A stretch of DNA of 64,000 nucleotides from Fusarium oxysporum f. sp. lycopersici 4287 (lineage: Eukaryota; Ascomycota; Sordariomycetes; Hypocreales; Nectriaceae): positions 327,079 to 391,078 of the forward strand of contig NC_030989.1 of NCBI RefSeq assembly GCF_000149955.1, read 5' to 3'. Below, piece by piece: positions 1 through 10,940 of this stretch. The notes under the pieces were generated by a model. The model saw nothing but the letters and a program-made list of their open reading frames with translations, did not search any database and had not been told where the DNA came from. Every line of letters starts with the position of its first letter. The first letter of the stretch is position 1. The position numbers were made by a program, and so were the translations under genes.

Positions 1-627
1 GGCCGTTTTAATTTACTCGTTCAGACCTTTTGCTTTTTACAAACATCGCAAGCTTTGCTCGGACGTCCTGGTGCATTAGCCATTGCGGCATATGGAGATT
101 GTAAGATTTCTTTCGATGCATGTCAGCAACAGATAATCGCCAAAGGGAAAATGATAACCCGACGCCTGCACACAAGCATTACAGCACTAAAGCTCACCAA
201 CAGCATCTTCACCGATCAATCAACCAGCCAACACCTCAAACTCAATTGAGATACCCAATAACTAATGCAACGGACAAAGCTCACCCGATTCAACTTCTCT
301 CGTAATTTAGGCTTTTCTCGCTAGCGGGCCGATTGGTGGTTGCCAATTATCCCGGGGGGCATCCCAGCGCCAAGAGTCCCTATGATTGAAGCGTCTACCA
401 AACCAGCGGGGGATCGACGTGCAAATTGGGGGGCTCCCCCGCAAAACAAACAAGCATAAACGGCTGTGATTCTAAGACGAGGTATGACGCCGTTGGGGGA
501 CTTCTGTGCCGTCGGGCGGAGATGCACCGAGGTAGCTATAAAATGCAAGCATTTCCGTTTGGTTGTACACATTAGAGAGCTTCTCAATTGGTTGTACAAA
601 TAACAGAGTCGCCAATTGATTGCCACT
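1..627. other. Intergenic, upstream of GH43 gene
   Basis: I see no convincing coding region here. The stretch ends in the probable promoter of the GH43 gene: a TATA-like ctataaaa lies at about 536-543, some 90 bases before the start codon, and an 11-base direct repeat (ttggttgtaca) occurs at 559-569 and 589-599. Confidence 0.5.
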
Positions 628-2445
628 ATGACTCTCTTCTCTGTTCTTGCATTCGCTGCGCTAGCGAGTGCAAAGTGGATTGTCCCCGGTGCACGATGGT
701 ACGATACCGATGGAAACCTGTTCAACGCTCATGCTGGCGGTCTTTGTGTCGACAGGGAGAGCGGCAAGTTCTATTGGTTTGGTGAACATAAAACTGAAGA
801 GCAGGAAGAAGGCGGCGGTATCTCGGTCTACAGCTCTGATGACCTCGCTACGTGGGAGTCTCACGGTTTGGCCCTGAGTTTGTCTCCCAAATTGACACTT
901 GGGATTGTTACTGACGTGTTACAGAGCCTGAGGAAGGTCACGAGTTTGTTTCGCCAGAGAGTATCATCCAACGACCCAAGGTGCTCTACAGCGAAGAAAC
1001 AGGAAAATACCACGTATGTCCTCCCCTTGTCATCCAACCACCAAGCTGACTTTGTGTCCTTAGATGTGGTGGCACGCCGACGACCGCAACTACAGCCTTT
1101 TGCTCCAAGGCCTCGCAACATCCGACAACATCGCCGGCCCCTACAAATTCCAACACGCCGTCTCCCCCCTCGGTAACTGGTCTCAAGACTTCGGCGCCTT
1201 CACCGACTACAAGACCGGAAAGTCGTACGCTCTCTACTCTAACGGCGATAAAGTCCAGGGTCGAGATGTTTACTTCAGCGAGTTTAACAAGAACCTCACG
1301 GATGTGGAAAAGGTCACATTTCGGTTTAATAAATATGACTTTGAGGCGCCGACTATTATTCAGACGGAGAAGAGCTACTGGACTTTTATGAGTCACAAGA
1401 CGGGGTATCGACCTAACAGTAAGTCTTGATGGGATGGTAGTGAGGGTGAGGGCTAATTGGTGTAGATGTTGTGGCTATGAGGGCTGATAAGCTTGAGGGC
1501 CCGTGGTCGCAGCCTTTCTTTGTTGCGCCAGCTTACACGAGAACGTTTAGTACGCAGAGTGGCTTCTCGTGGAGGATCAAGGGCACCAAGAAGACGACTT
1601 ATCTCTACATGGCTGACCAGGTATGACGCCCTCTATTCTGTTGCAAGTCGAAGCTGACATTTTGAAGTGGGATCTGCCGTCGATTTGGGAGAGTCGCAAC
1701 GTCTGGCTTCCTATCGAGATTGACGAGGAGAACAAGAGTGTCAAGGTCGTTTGGCACGATGTTTACGACTTGAATGTGTAGGTCTCCATTGTATTGAATA
1801 CTGCGTCTGTACTGACTGCTTGTAGCAAAACTGGTGAATGGAAGCCTATCAAGGGCAAGACTTACCCCTCCAAGAACGCCAAGTTTGCTGGGGACGCTCA
1901 CCTCCAAGAAGCTGTACGTCAATCTTGTCGAGTTTATAGAGGGTTACTAATGACAATGATTAGACCTTTGGAACAGACCATGTCATCGCAACTGGCATCT
2001 ACGGCAACGACAGCACCGCAACATTCACAGTCGAAGGTCAAGGCGCTGACCAATGGGTATCTTTCTACCACCAAAGTAAATCCCCCTTTCCTCCATTCCC
2101 TCCTTTTTACATACTAATAACCATCCAGATATTGATGACATGGGCTTTGGCGACCAGCCAATGGGTCAACCTGATCGCATCAATGGTACCTGGGCAATCC
2201 GACGAATCAGCAGTGTTGTCGTCAACGGCGATAAGGACAAGGTGCACACTCTATGGCAGAAGGATACTCACAAGGGAATTATTCTATCAGCTCCCTTGTT
2301 GCTACCCCTTAAGAAGGGCAAGAACACTATTACTGTCGGCGGATTGAATAACGGGAAGGATGTCAAGGGTGCGGATCTGGATAGAATTGTGGTTTATCCC
2401 CCTGAGAAGAAGAAGGGAAAGAGGAGCTTCTTTGGCATCTTTTAG
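628..2445 (+). CDS. Secreted GH43 glycoside hydrolase with C-terminal CBM35-like domain (exo-beta-1,3-galactanase-like)
   Basis: Eight exons splice cleanly with phase kept throughout: 628-877, 925-1013, 1064-1418, 1466-1620, 1668-1777, 1826-1913, 1964-2075 and 2129-2445, giving 491 residues. I chose the ATG at 628 because it starts a clear signal peptide (hydrophobic MTLFSVLAFAALASA, then KW). Residues about 17-330 look like the five-bladed GH43 propeller (GARWYDTDG, HAGG near the N-terminus, FEAPTII around residue 220). Residues about 340-480 look like a CBM35 beta-sandwich. This layout matches fungal GH43 subfamily 24 enzymes that trim beta-1,3-galactan side chains of arabinogalactan proteins outside the cell. 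The subfamily and substrate are inferred from overall pattern; the fold call is firmer. The tail is very basic (KKKGKRSF). It lies alone, upstream of the GT2 gene. Confidence 0.85.
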
Positions 2446-3064
2446 ATAATCTATTCTTAGAATTAGATGGTATGAAGAGACTCAGTTGAGGTGATAAACC
2501 TGACCTTTGACCTACTTGCTGAAGTTGCTTCAAGATTCCGTCAACGTACTGGCTCGGCACTATGAATGCGCGCCATCCGTCCGGCAGTCAGGCCTAAGAG
2601 ACACGTCGCTCATCTCTGAATAACCTGGCATATTTGAACGATGAACTGTGTTTATCTAGTATGGACGAAGCACACTGGCACGGCCAGTGAATCCTCGCGC
2701 TGAAAAGTCTGTTCTCCATCGGTCCTTGGATTGTGCAGTCGCCTTCAAGTTTCCAACTAACACAGAATGCTTTGTTTCAAAACCAACCAGACTCCAGATG
2801 AACTCCTACTTCTCCCTTGTTTGTCGTATGTCTTGTTCAACACCATTCACAAAGGCCACTGACTTGCTTAGCTCTCACAAACAAAGCTCATTGTTCATCG
2901 CCATGAACAACCACAATGAATCACAGCCCAAACCATAGAGCAGTGTCACAACCCTCAACATGCCATTATAAAACCTCCAATTCCTTGGAAACCAGTTGAA
3001 GCCTGCCAACCTTTCCAACTTCTGCGTCAAAAACAGCCCACCTGGTAAGAAGATCACCGTCAAC
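2446..3064. other. Intergenic between GH43 and GT2 genes
   Basis: I see no supported gene. The stretch holds the GH43 3' end and the GT2 promoter and leader. Short open frames here lack family features. Confidence 0.5.
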
Positions 3065-4462
3065 ATGACGCTCTTTCCTTGGCCAACTGCTCTGCCTTCG
3101 AAGGAACACATTCCCTCTCGAGTACTTCCATCTCTTTTGCTGATCGTTCCACTGATTGCAAGTTTGACTTGTGTTTGGCTTCTCGTCAACGATATCTGGA
3201 CACAGGTGTTCTGTACGCTCTTCACACTGAGATATCTCCGTTTATTCGGACATGTTTTTGGATCGTGGACCTATCGTCCTGCAAAGGTAAAGCAGGATCC
3301 TTCGTTTTCAAGGAATGATGTAGCTGTTATTCTTCCAACCATCGATCCCCATGGTCCTGACTTTCGGGAGTGTGTGGAGAGTATCCTGGCGAATAATCCA
3401 GCGTGCATTCTGGTCGTCACGGTTGGTGCTGTTCTTCGGGAGGAATGTCAGACTGTTCTCAGAAAACTAAGCGTCGATGCTCCGCATACTCAGATTCTTG
3501 TCTCAGCGCTTTCTGAACCGAGTAAGAGGCGACAAATCACTCATGCAATGCCAAGCGTCACATCAGCTATTACTATCTTCGCAGATGACCATGTTTTCTG
3601 GCCAAGGAACTTTATCCCTTCTATTCTTGCGCCCTTTGAAGACCAGAATGTCGGCATGGTGGCGACCAAGAAACGAGTTCGGCGAACAACGCCTGGAGTC
3701 TTGACATGGCCTTCCATTGTTAACTTCATCGCGTGCAATTACCTCCAGCGTCATAACTGGGAACTCCGTTCATCTAATGCTATCGACGGTGGAGTATTCG
3801 TTATCTCGGGCAGGACAGCAGTTTACCGCACAGAATTCCTCAACAACACTGACCTCCTTCAGCGTTTCTGCCATGAAAAGTTCTGCTTTGGGCTTTTGGG
3901 TGGTGAGGGGCTAGGCCCTGATGATGATAACTTTTTGACCAGAGAAGGTATGAAGAAGAAGTGGCTTGTCAAGTTTCAGGATACAGAGGATGCGACCATT
4001 GAGACGACGCTCGGTGAGTGGCCCAAGTTTAAGGATCAACTACTTCGCTGGGCACGCACGACTTTTCGCAGCAATCCAGTCATGCTTCGTGATCCGGCTT
4101 TTATCTCTCGGTACACATGGAGTTGCTTCATGGTGTACTGGGCCGGCCTTCTCACCTTTGCTATAGTATGGGATGCGCTGCTCATTACGACCTTTGTTCT
4201 CGCTGAAAAGTCCGGTGGCGCTGAATTGGTAATCTTCTTGATCTTTATGTTCTGGACAAAGGTCATCAAGATCATCCCGCACTTTCTTCAGTATCCTTCT
4301 GATTTTCCACTCGTTATTTGTCAGATTGCGTTTGGGTATGTACATAGCTTTATTAAGCTTTGGGCGCTGGTTACGTTTTGGGATTGTGATTGGTCCGGGA
4401 GGAATCTGAATGAGATTAATCCTGAGCATGTTGGCCTTGATACGTCGTTTTATGAGATTTAG
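3065..4462 (+). CDS. GT2 family polysaccharide synthase-like glycosyltransferase
   Basis: A single exon encodes 465 residues. The frame is open from 2996, but the first ATG is at 3065. The order of features is that of processive GT2 enzymes of the hyaluronan/cellulose synthase type. One or two N-terminal membrane helices (about residues 20-65) come first. Then follow an aspartate motif ADDHVFW near residue 175, the acceptor region GGVFVISGRTAVYR, a DDDNF motif, the QLLRWAR version of QxxRW near residue 330, and several C-terminal helices. It probably extrudes an extracellular or cell-wall polysaccharide across the plasma membrane. It resembles the fungal GT2 group required for hyphal growth on surfaces in plant-pathogenic ascomycetes; the polymer is unknown. 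Family confidence is high, substrate confidence low. Confidence 0.85.
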   Translation: MTLFPWPTALPSKEHIPSRVLPSLLLIVPLIASLTCVWLLVNDIWTQVFCTLFTLRYLRLFGHVFGSWTYRPAKVKQDPSFSRNDVAVILPTIDPHGPDFRECVESILANNPACILVVTVGAVLREECQTVLRKLSVDAPHTQILVSALSEPSKRRQITHAMPSVTSAITIFADDHVFWPRNFIPSILAPFEDQNVGMVATKKRVRRTTPGVLTWPSIVNFIACNYLQRHNWELRSSNAIDGGVFVISGRTAVYRTEFLNNTDLLQRFCHEKFCFGLLGGEGLGPDDDNFLTREGMKKKWLVKFQDTEDATIETTLGEWPKFKDQLLRWARTTFRSNPVMLRDPAFISRYTWSCFMVYWAGLLTFAIVWDALLITTFVLAEKSGGAELVIFLIFMFWTKVIKIIPHFLQYPSDFPLVICQIAFGYVHSFIKLWALVTFWDCDWSGRNLNEINPEHVGLDTSFYEI

Positions 4463-5799
4463 TAGTGACAGCATTGCGAGACAAGTTGGGACGCATTCTG
4501 GTATCGAGCTTGGTAGGGGACATAAAATACAATGCCTGAGATTGATGCTAAACTGAGCCATGTAACTGAAGCATCTTGTGGTGATGCGTCGCCAAATCTT
4601 GTTCAATTGTCTGTTAATTATGTAAGCAATAACCTGAATACTGACTCTATTCTATCGTGGAACCCTTTCTGTTCCTTTATGCTAGGCTTTTCAGCTTAAG
4701 CTTAAGCTCTTTGCATACTTTGTAGAGCTGTGAAGCCAGTGGTAAATACCCTCGCGGATCTGCCACGTATATATGCGTGGGATTAGATTAGATTATAAGC
4801 TAAAAGTTTGTCTTGAGCTTTTAGGTTCAAAGGTGGTACTCTTCCTGGCGTTTGTGGTCGAGGAATGTTAAACGTCCACGTCCGATGTGTTTCCCTGGTA
4901 TTCGCCCCTCAGAGAAGCTTTAAGGTAAACCTTTCTCCTCGCAGGATCTTGGTTGGACCAGATATAGCTGAGCAAACAAAGGTGCCAAAGATGAGTTTTA
5001 GATCCATTAATGACTGAACACGTCTTCATCATGAAACTTAAGCTCCAAGAGCTCGTAGAGGGAATTTATTTGCTAGACGAATCAAATTGTAAATATGGCC
5101 CCGTCAATCATGATATACAAAAGGTAATAGGCCATAAATAGCAGGTTTTATTTCAAACACACGTTTACCAACAGGGTTCAAATCCATACCACGAAATCCA
5201 CATATGGATCCATAATGTGGATCCATATCCATTCCATTCCATTCCACGTGGGCTTCAGCATTTCCATATCCACGCCACGAAGCCCCTTCCACATGTTCCA
5301 CATGTGGAAATCGTGGAATATTTTAGGTGGGGTTCGAAAATACCTTGATTTCCTTGTGAAATCCCGCATATCCTAAGTACTTTCTATCACCCACAACAAC
5401 ACAACATCGATTTGCCACCCCATTTTCCTCCGTACACAATGAGTCCATTCTGGGGGCTTCACTGTTACTCGCGTTACTACCCCAAATCGAAATGGCCACT
5501 CCCCATCCTACCAAGTCAACCACATCCGTTCCAGAACGAACAGAAGAGGACAATCAACGGCTCTTTCAGCTCTACAAAAGCTGGATCTTGACGGAGAGAG
5601 ACGGCAAGGCGCGTCTATAGGTATATCGGTTCGGCTACGAATATCCAGCATAACAAGAAACAGGAACGTCGGTGGGTGTGTTGCCTTTGCGTCAAGCAAC
5701 GGCGGATTTTAATGGACCAATGACAAAAACATTGACGTCACCGAGGGCGGGCGGGACCCATTAATTACCATTGTTGGACGAAGTAGGTTTCCATTCCAC
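4463..5799. other. Gene-poor stretch with repeat-rich segment before the gap
   Basis: No full gene is visible. From about 5160 to 5340 the DNA is packed with short variants of ggatccat, ttccattcca and ttccacatg, including the perfect 14-base palindrome ttccacatgtggaa at 5296-5309. A 42-codon open frame with an ATG at 5492 ends at 5620. The segment looks like terminal or subterminal repeats of a DNA transposon, but no transposase can be read. Confidence 0.45.
5160..5340. repeat. Cluster of short direct and inverted repeats, possible transposon subterminal region
   Basis: Repeated units include ggatccat in both orientations around 5205-5228, tandem ccatt copies near 5229-5245, and ttccacatg at 5287-5295 followed by the palindrome ttccacatgtggaa at 5296-5309. 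Similar ccattccac and ccacc/atatcca words flank the assembly gap at 5791-5799 and 6236-6255, which suggests the same repeat family caused the gap. Subterminal repeats of this sort are usual in hAT-type elements; assignment to that superfamily is inference. Confidence 0.4.
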
Positions 5800-6235
5800 N
5801 NNNNNNNNNNNNNNNNNNNNNNNNNNNNNNNNNNNNNNNNNNNNNNNNNNNNNNNNNNNNNNNNNNNNNNNNNNNNNNNNNNNNNNNNNNNNNNNNNNNN
5901 NNNNNNNNNNNNNNNNNNNNNNNNNNNNNNNNNNNNNNNNNNNNNNNNNNNNNNNNNNNNNNNNNNNNNNNNNNNNNNNNNNNNNNNNNNNNNNNNNNNN
6001 NNNNNNNNNNNNNNNNNNNNNNNNNNNNNNNNNNNNNNNNNNNNNNNNNNNNNNNNNNNNNNNNNNNNNNNNNNNNNNNNNNNNNNNNNNNNNNNNNNNN
6101 NNNNNNNNNNNNNNNNNNNNNNNNNNNNNNNNNNNNNNNNNNNNNNNNNNNNNNNNNNNNNNNNNNNNNNNNNNNNNNNNNNNNNNNNNNNNNNNNNNNN
6201 NNNNNNNNNNNNNNNNNNNNNNNNNNNNNNNNNNN
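5800..6235. other. Assembly gap (436 N)
   Basis: All bases are N. Both flanks carry ccattccac/ccaccaaatatcca words, so a repeat is the probable cause. Nothing can be called inside it. Confidence 0.99.
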
Positions 6236-6446
6236 CCACCAAATATCCACATTTGAAGAGCCATATAAGGATGCCCTCCCGTTCAGCCATTGCGAAAAAG
6301 AATTCCCCTTCTTCAAAACAAGCCACCTCCTCGACCTCCCCCCCCCCCCATCCAGCTATAAGCTCCAACAGTCATTCAGCCACCCTCTTTGTCAATCTAC
6401 CATAACGTTCACATACAAACAGCCCCTATTAAATTTATCATCCATC

Positions 6447-6815
6447 ATGTGCTGTGGTAGTGTCTCAAAATCCAAATTCAAGAGCAAGGCAGCTGAGGGA
6501 CAATCGCCCCCACCCGGCTCCCCAAACAGAGCATTTACAAATCAGCCGAGTCTCGGGACTCGGGCTATGATGCATGGTGCTCGCTCGCGCAGCGCTCAAC
6601 CATTCGGCCAGCCTCAAGCATCTCCACTCAAGAGGAACAGTCAGGCCGCGATTAGGGTTTCTGCTGGAAATGTACTTAAACAGAGCCTCGGGACTAGGGC
6701 TACGATGCATGGTCCTCGTTCACGGAGCTCTCAGGCATTTGGCCAACCTCAGTCCAAGTCTCAGGCTTCTGGCATGCCTACGAAACAGTACGCGAAACAG
6801 TGGCCCTGGGAATAG
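6447..6815 (+). CDS. Small hypothetical protein with MCCGS N-terminus and an internal repeat
   Basis: This single-exon frame of 122 residues starts at the first ATG after a pyrimidine-rich leader that includes a 12-base C run near 6340. The protein starts MCCGS and continues with a basic, Ser-rich stretch (SKSKFKSK). Two copies of a block of about 23 residues follow: SLGTRAMMHGARSRSAQPFG at about 36-55 and SLGTRATMHGPRSRSSQAFG at about 80-99. The adjacent cysteines next to basic residues could be an acylation site that places it on membranes, but that is inference. I recognise no known family. The matched repeat, conserved at protein and DNA level, argues that the frame is translated. Confidence 0.55.
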   Translation: MCCGSVSKSKFKSKAAEGQSPPPGSPNRAFTNQPSLGTRAMMHGARSRSAQPFGQPQASPLKRNSQAAIRVSAGNVLKQSLGTRATMHGPRSRSSQAFGQPQSKSQASGMPTKQYAKQWPWE

Positions 6816-7412
6816 GATGGCGTCTTTAGCTGTTCTTGTCTTCACAAGGTCAGGATTACAATTGGAACGAATAGGCTAGGCTGCTTCCTCCTATCTCTTT
6901 TTGGAAAGTCGGATATAATTAGAAGGTCTTATGCTCAAAGGACGCGAAGTCGACCATGCTCGCCATTCTACTCTTCTACGATGCGAAAGGCACGGGATAA
7001 TTAAAGAGACACTTGTCAGAGAGAGATGCTAGATGTCTCTGTAGATATTATCAAATAGAGAAGACAAGAGGCTAGGAAGGGAAAGGCCGCCTGGGATTGG
7101 ATAAGGAGAGAATAAAGCAATAATTCACGAAGTCAGCTGTTGTTGATAAGGTTTGCATAACACAAGAGGCACGAAATCCTCAAGCTGTGGGAAGTTAAAT
7201 CCACAAACGCACTTGACGCCACGCAGTATGAACTCTATGGAAACGTGACCAAAAGAACATGGTCCGTTCACAGCCTATCTAGAATACTGCCTCAAGTTTG
7301 ACAAAAGAACATGTTTAATTGTTACTTTGTGGTTCGACATCTCCATCAGCTAGCTATCAATGAACCAACGACACTGCGGGCGAAAGGCAAGATAATGCTG
7401 CATCTCGTACTC
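6816..7412. other. Intergenic, convergent 3' region
   Basis: The stretch lies between the 3' ends of the small repeat protein (plus) and the class II aldolase (minus). I see no supported gene in it. Confidence 0.5.
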
Positions 7413-8309
7413 CTACTTCTTAAAAGCCCCATTGGACATCTCATCCTCCAAATCATAATAAACCTGAAACTCACAGTAGCAAATCTCAGGATCACTCTCG
7501 ACGTCAAAGTTGAAATTGGCCTCCTCGTCCTCAATCAGAACCTTGGGCATGCCATTCGCCGCTGCAGCCTCGGCGAGAAGTTGGACACGACAACTGTTCT
7601 CCATAGACGTGTACAGCCATGCTGCCTCGTCCACAGTCTGCCCAACCGTGAGAATACCGTGGTTTCTTAAAATGCAGCCTTTTCCTTTGGGGCCCATGGC
7701 TGCTGCGATGCGGTCTCCTTCTTCACTACCTAGCACGACGCCGCCGTAACTGTCGTAAACGCTGTGCGCATCGCCTCGAAATTTACACGCGTCTTGCGTT
7801 AGCATTTCGAGACGTTTGCCGAACACAGACCATGCTTTTCCATGAATACTGTGACAGTGACAAATAGCGTGCACATCACTCCTAGCTTTATGAATAGAAG
7901 CATGGATCAGAAACCCCGCTGTGTTAGGCGGCCTTGAGCGGTTCCCCCCAATGACCTCTCCCTCGAGGTTAACGAGGATCATATCGCTAACTTTCAACAG
8001 ACCAAAGTGTCGTCCGAGGGGGTTCGTCCAGAAAGCGTCGGTGAATTCTGGGTCGCGCACGGAAATGTGACCGCTCATGCCTTCAACGTAGCCTTCACGG
8101 TGCCAGTGGCGAAAGGCGGCGGCCATGTGCTCGAGCTGCCATTGGCGCTGGGAGGAGAAGTCGGGGTGCGAGGGGATGCCGCTGAGGACGACATCGCCGT
8201 GAGACATTGCTTGCAGGGGGGTTTTGTCTTTCAGTTCATGACCGTGGGTGGATTTGGGCGCGATGGTAAGGGTGCCGCTTTGGGCTTGGATGGTAGTGGT
8301 TGCAGACAT
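7413..8309 (-). CDS. Class II aldolase/adducin domain protein
   Basis: A single exon encodes 298 residues from the ATG at 8309. The aldolase II fold covers about residues 60-270. It begins with the N-terminal helix QLEHMAAAFRHWHREG and the phosphate-type loop GMSGHISVRDP. The metal-binding HCHSIHG motif lies near residue 155, and the later metal histidine is in RNHGILTVG near residue 222. In characterised members these three histidines bind zinc and the enzyme cleaves or epimerises short sugar phosphates. Fungal members of this length have no settled substrate. It is probably cytosolic. A Zn2Cys6 regulator gene follows upstream on the same strand, a common arrangement for a locally controlled catabolic gene, though nothing in the DNA proves the link. 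Confidence 0.88.
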   Translation of the reverse strand: MSATTTIQAQSGTLTIAPKSTHGHELKDKTPLQAMSHGDVVLSGIPSHPDFSSQRQWQLEHMAAAFRHWHREGYVEGMSGHISVRDPEFTDAFWTNPLGRHFGLLKVSDMILVNLEGEVIGGNRSRPPNTAGFLIHASIHKARSDVHAICHCHSIHGKAWSVFGKRLEMLTQDACKFRGDAHSVYDSYGGVVLGSEEGDRIAAAMGPKGKGCILRNHGILTVGQTVDEAAWLYTSMENSCRVQLLAEAAAANGMPKVLIEDEEANFNFDVESDPEICYCEFQVYYDLEDEMSNGAFKK

Positions 8310-8731
8310 GATGCTAATTGTATAGTATGAGCGAGTCTGATGATGATTCTTGTCACTGCCTGCTCAGTACGATTGCTCTCTTTTATGTCTTTGTTATTCT
8401 TCGTCTATCATTGGCGTGCGCCCTCTAAATACCCTCTGCTAGTCTTGATTGCGGGGAAGCGCCTCGTTCAGCACAACTGGTGCTTATCATAAGCGGGGCC
8501 GGTAACTGGATCCGGTTCATGTAGTATTGAAATATGAGGATGAAAAGCGTCATCTACAGGGCGTGGGCAGTAAATTGCAAGAATTGAGGAGTCAAGAGAA
8601 GGCGCGTAAGATAAGGATCCTTCGAGGTCTGACCAAGACCAATTACACACGACGTATCGCCGTCATCAGGTACACGGTCCGGTCACGAAACGAGGTGGTC
8701 GGGAAGTTTATATGAAGGTTCTCATTCCGGG
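8310..8731. other. Intergenic, aldolase promoter region
   Basis: I see no supported gene. It carries the promoter of the aldolase and the 3' end of the transcription factor gene. Confidence 0.5.
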
Positions 8732-10940
8732 TCACGATGATATCCCGGTTGCGCTCTTCCATTCTCTCTTTGCCTTCCATATCGCACTGCTACCAAGCCG
8801 GACCAATTCCGATACGAATCTATTGAGCTCGTGAATGCAGTCCATGTCATCATTCGTCAACTCTTCCATCGCCATATCCTGGAATAACGTTGTACACCCC
8901 GCCAAGATATCAAGGTCGCTTCTAGCCCGCTGATCTAAAGGATGGATCAGAATGTTCAGGAACAGCGCCGTGGCCGCTATGGGAGGGTAGAATGCAATGT
9001 GACTGTAGATGTTAGCACAGGGTGAGTGAGAGGAGACGCATTCCGCATACCCAAACACATTCTCCTGGAGGATATCGGTATGAGACTTGAAGATCTGGAG
9101 GGTAGTGCGACTCGCTTCTAGAGAGATGTCACTGCTTGAATGATAGACGCTGTGTAGATCGTCGGGGAGATTGTCATGGACAGCATACACTGCGCCGCAT
9201 CTTCGAACAGCCGTGTGAATCACCGTGGTTAGATAATTGTGCTCGAGCTGGAGGTGAATACATCTTGTCCTTTGTGGGAACGACAGTTGCGGATTGAACA
9301 GCGGTTGGTCTGGAAGGACGGATAGCTTTGGCCTGTAGTCCACAGGGATGTTCGAGCGCCATGACTCAAGATCAACGTCTAGTTGGCGAACGTGACAGAG
9401 AATAGTGCCATCTGATAGGCTCGAGTTGTCGAGAGAGCAGAGAAACAGACATAGCCTTTCTTTGAGTTGGGAGAGGTCCAGGTCTTGGGGAAAACAGACA
9501 GTATCGCCCTTGGAAAAGATCCCATCTTGAGGAGTACCGGGTCCAGTGGCTGGCCCGTCACATATCCTAGCCCGATCATCCGGCAGTGTTAAGTCACAAT
9601 AGCCTCTGGTGATACAAGGAGGTCTACCAGATCGCATGGCTATGTCCTTATCGAAGATGTAGCATAGCCAGAAGAGGTTCCGGATATGCCTGCGCCGGCT
9701 TTGATCAACGGCGCTATCCAATCCGCTTGGTGTAAGGGGATGTGAAATATGGCCTTTGAGATCGTATAAAATACGGCAAGCATGGGGATGGAGGGTGGCT
9801 GCAGCCTCCCACTGACCTGATAGTAGGTGGCTGATTTGCTGTACGTTGCGTCAGAGTTGAGAAGAGCAAGGCTTGATAGAAATTCAACTTGCCAGCATGA
9901 GAACTGTTTGTAGAATTTCCAACGTACTCTGACTGATGGCTTGGGATAAATAGCATTGCGATGCGCGTACATAGACATCACCATCACAAGACTGGGCATG
10001 CGCACCCCTCAGTCGTGAATTCATGGCCATAAATGCTAAAATACACGCTTGCGATGAAGCCTTTCCCTCGGGAGAAGGGTGTTGAGAATCAGCATAAGCT
10101 CCTAGCAAAACCTCTTCAATCAGCACCGGGTCGATGGTAGGGTATACGAGGCGCCCTGGCGAGCTGAAGTACGACTTCAGAGACTCCTCAACTGCGTGTC
10201 TGTCCGGGAAGTTGAAAAGCGCCGAAGAGGTACTGGAATTGCCTGCTTGCGAACCAAAGAGACGGAAGCCATCCAGAGAGATATTTTCGCCTACTTTGGA
10301 AAAAATCCACTCACGGCCTTTGGCTGAGTTGATAGGTATGCCTTTGAAGTACCAATGTTGCCCGAGACATGTCCAGAGGGTCGTTGGCGTTCTGTCGGTA
10401 GTATTACCAGAGCCTGCACTATCCTGTTGTGAGTATGGAGAGATACAAAACGAACTAGCATCAGAGTGAACTCTTAAGGTTGAGTATGGAGATGTCAAAT
10501 TGACAGTTGGAGTCGATGCAGAGACAGTTGAAGATTTAATCTCAGAGCGCATCTGCAGGAGAGCTGCTTCAAGCTCCGTAACGCGACGCTCCAGTGTCTG
10601 AACGTGGCTCGAGAGTGCAGCGCTGCAATAGGTCAGCAGTGTGATAGTATGGTAGCAATACTATGGACTTACCTCGCATCGGACTTCCTCTGGGACTCCC
10701 TCTTCACAGCACACTCAAGGTCATGATGCGCACACCATTCACACGGTTGTTCGGGATCCGGTTTGATACATTGTATCTAATCACCTTGATTAGTCTAAGT
10801 CAGGGTAAAGTAATTGATCATGGCACCTTTCGCTTGAAGCAAACGTCACAGGCTCGCTTTGGAGGCATTGAGTGGTCTCGATGATTGATAGCGTCCATCG
10901 GAGAATCGGACTCCGTGGTGCCTTTAAAGACATAGGCCAT
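8732..10940 (-). CDS. Zn(II)2Cys6 transcription factor with fungal-specific TF domain
   Basis: I assemble five exons: 10827-10940, 10673-10776, 9893-10622, 9051-9838 and 8732-9002, giving 668 residues with phase kept. The first intron falls inside the zinc cluster, which reads CDVCFKRKIQC followed by CEWCAHHDLEC (Cx2Cx6C twice). A short coiled-coil linker follows (HVQTLERRVTELEAALLQM, about residues 75-93). The middle homology region of fungal regulators spans about residues 270-480 (RNLFWLCYIFDKD, then RSGRPPCI). It should be a nuclear DNA-binding regulator. The third intron (9839-9892) appears to use a GC donor (gcaagt), and the fourth (9003-9050) is exactly 48 nt and open in frame. A target is not evident; the downstream aldolase gene is the nearest candidate. 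Confidence 0.88.

Noticed and set aside
321..725. 134-residue minus-strand frame
   Set aside because: It overlaps the promoter and signal peptide of the GH43 gene antisense and has no family features.
5165..5185. tRNA-like T-loop (gggttcaaatcc)
   Set aside because: No matching acceptor, D or anticodon arms are present around it.
5760..6368. Long open frames on both strands across 5709-6368
   Set aside because: They consist almost wholly of N and have no real sequence content.
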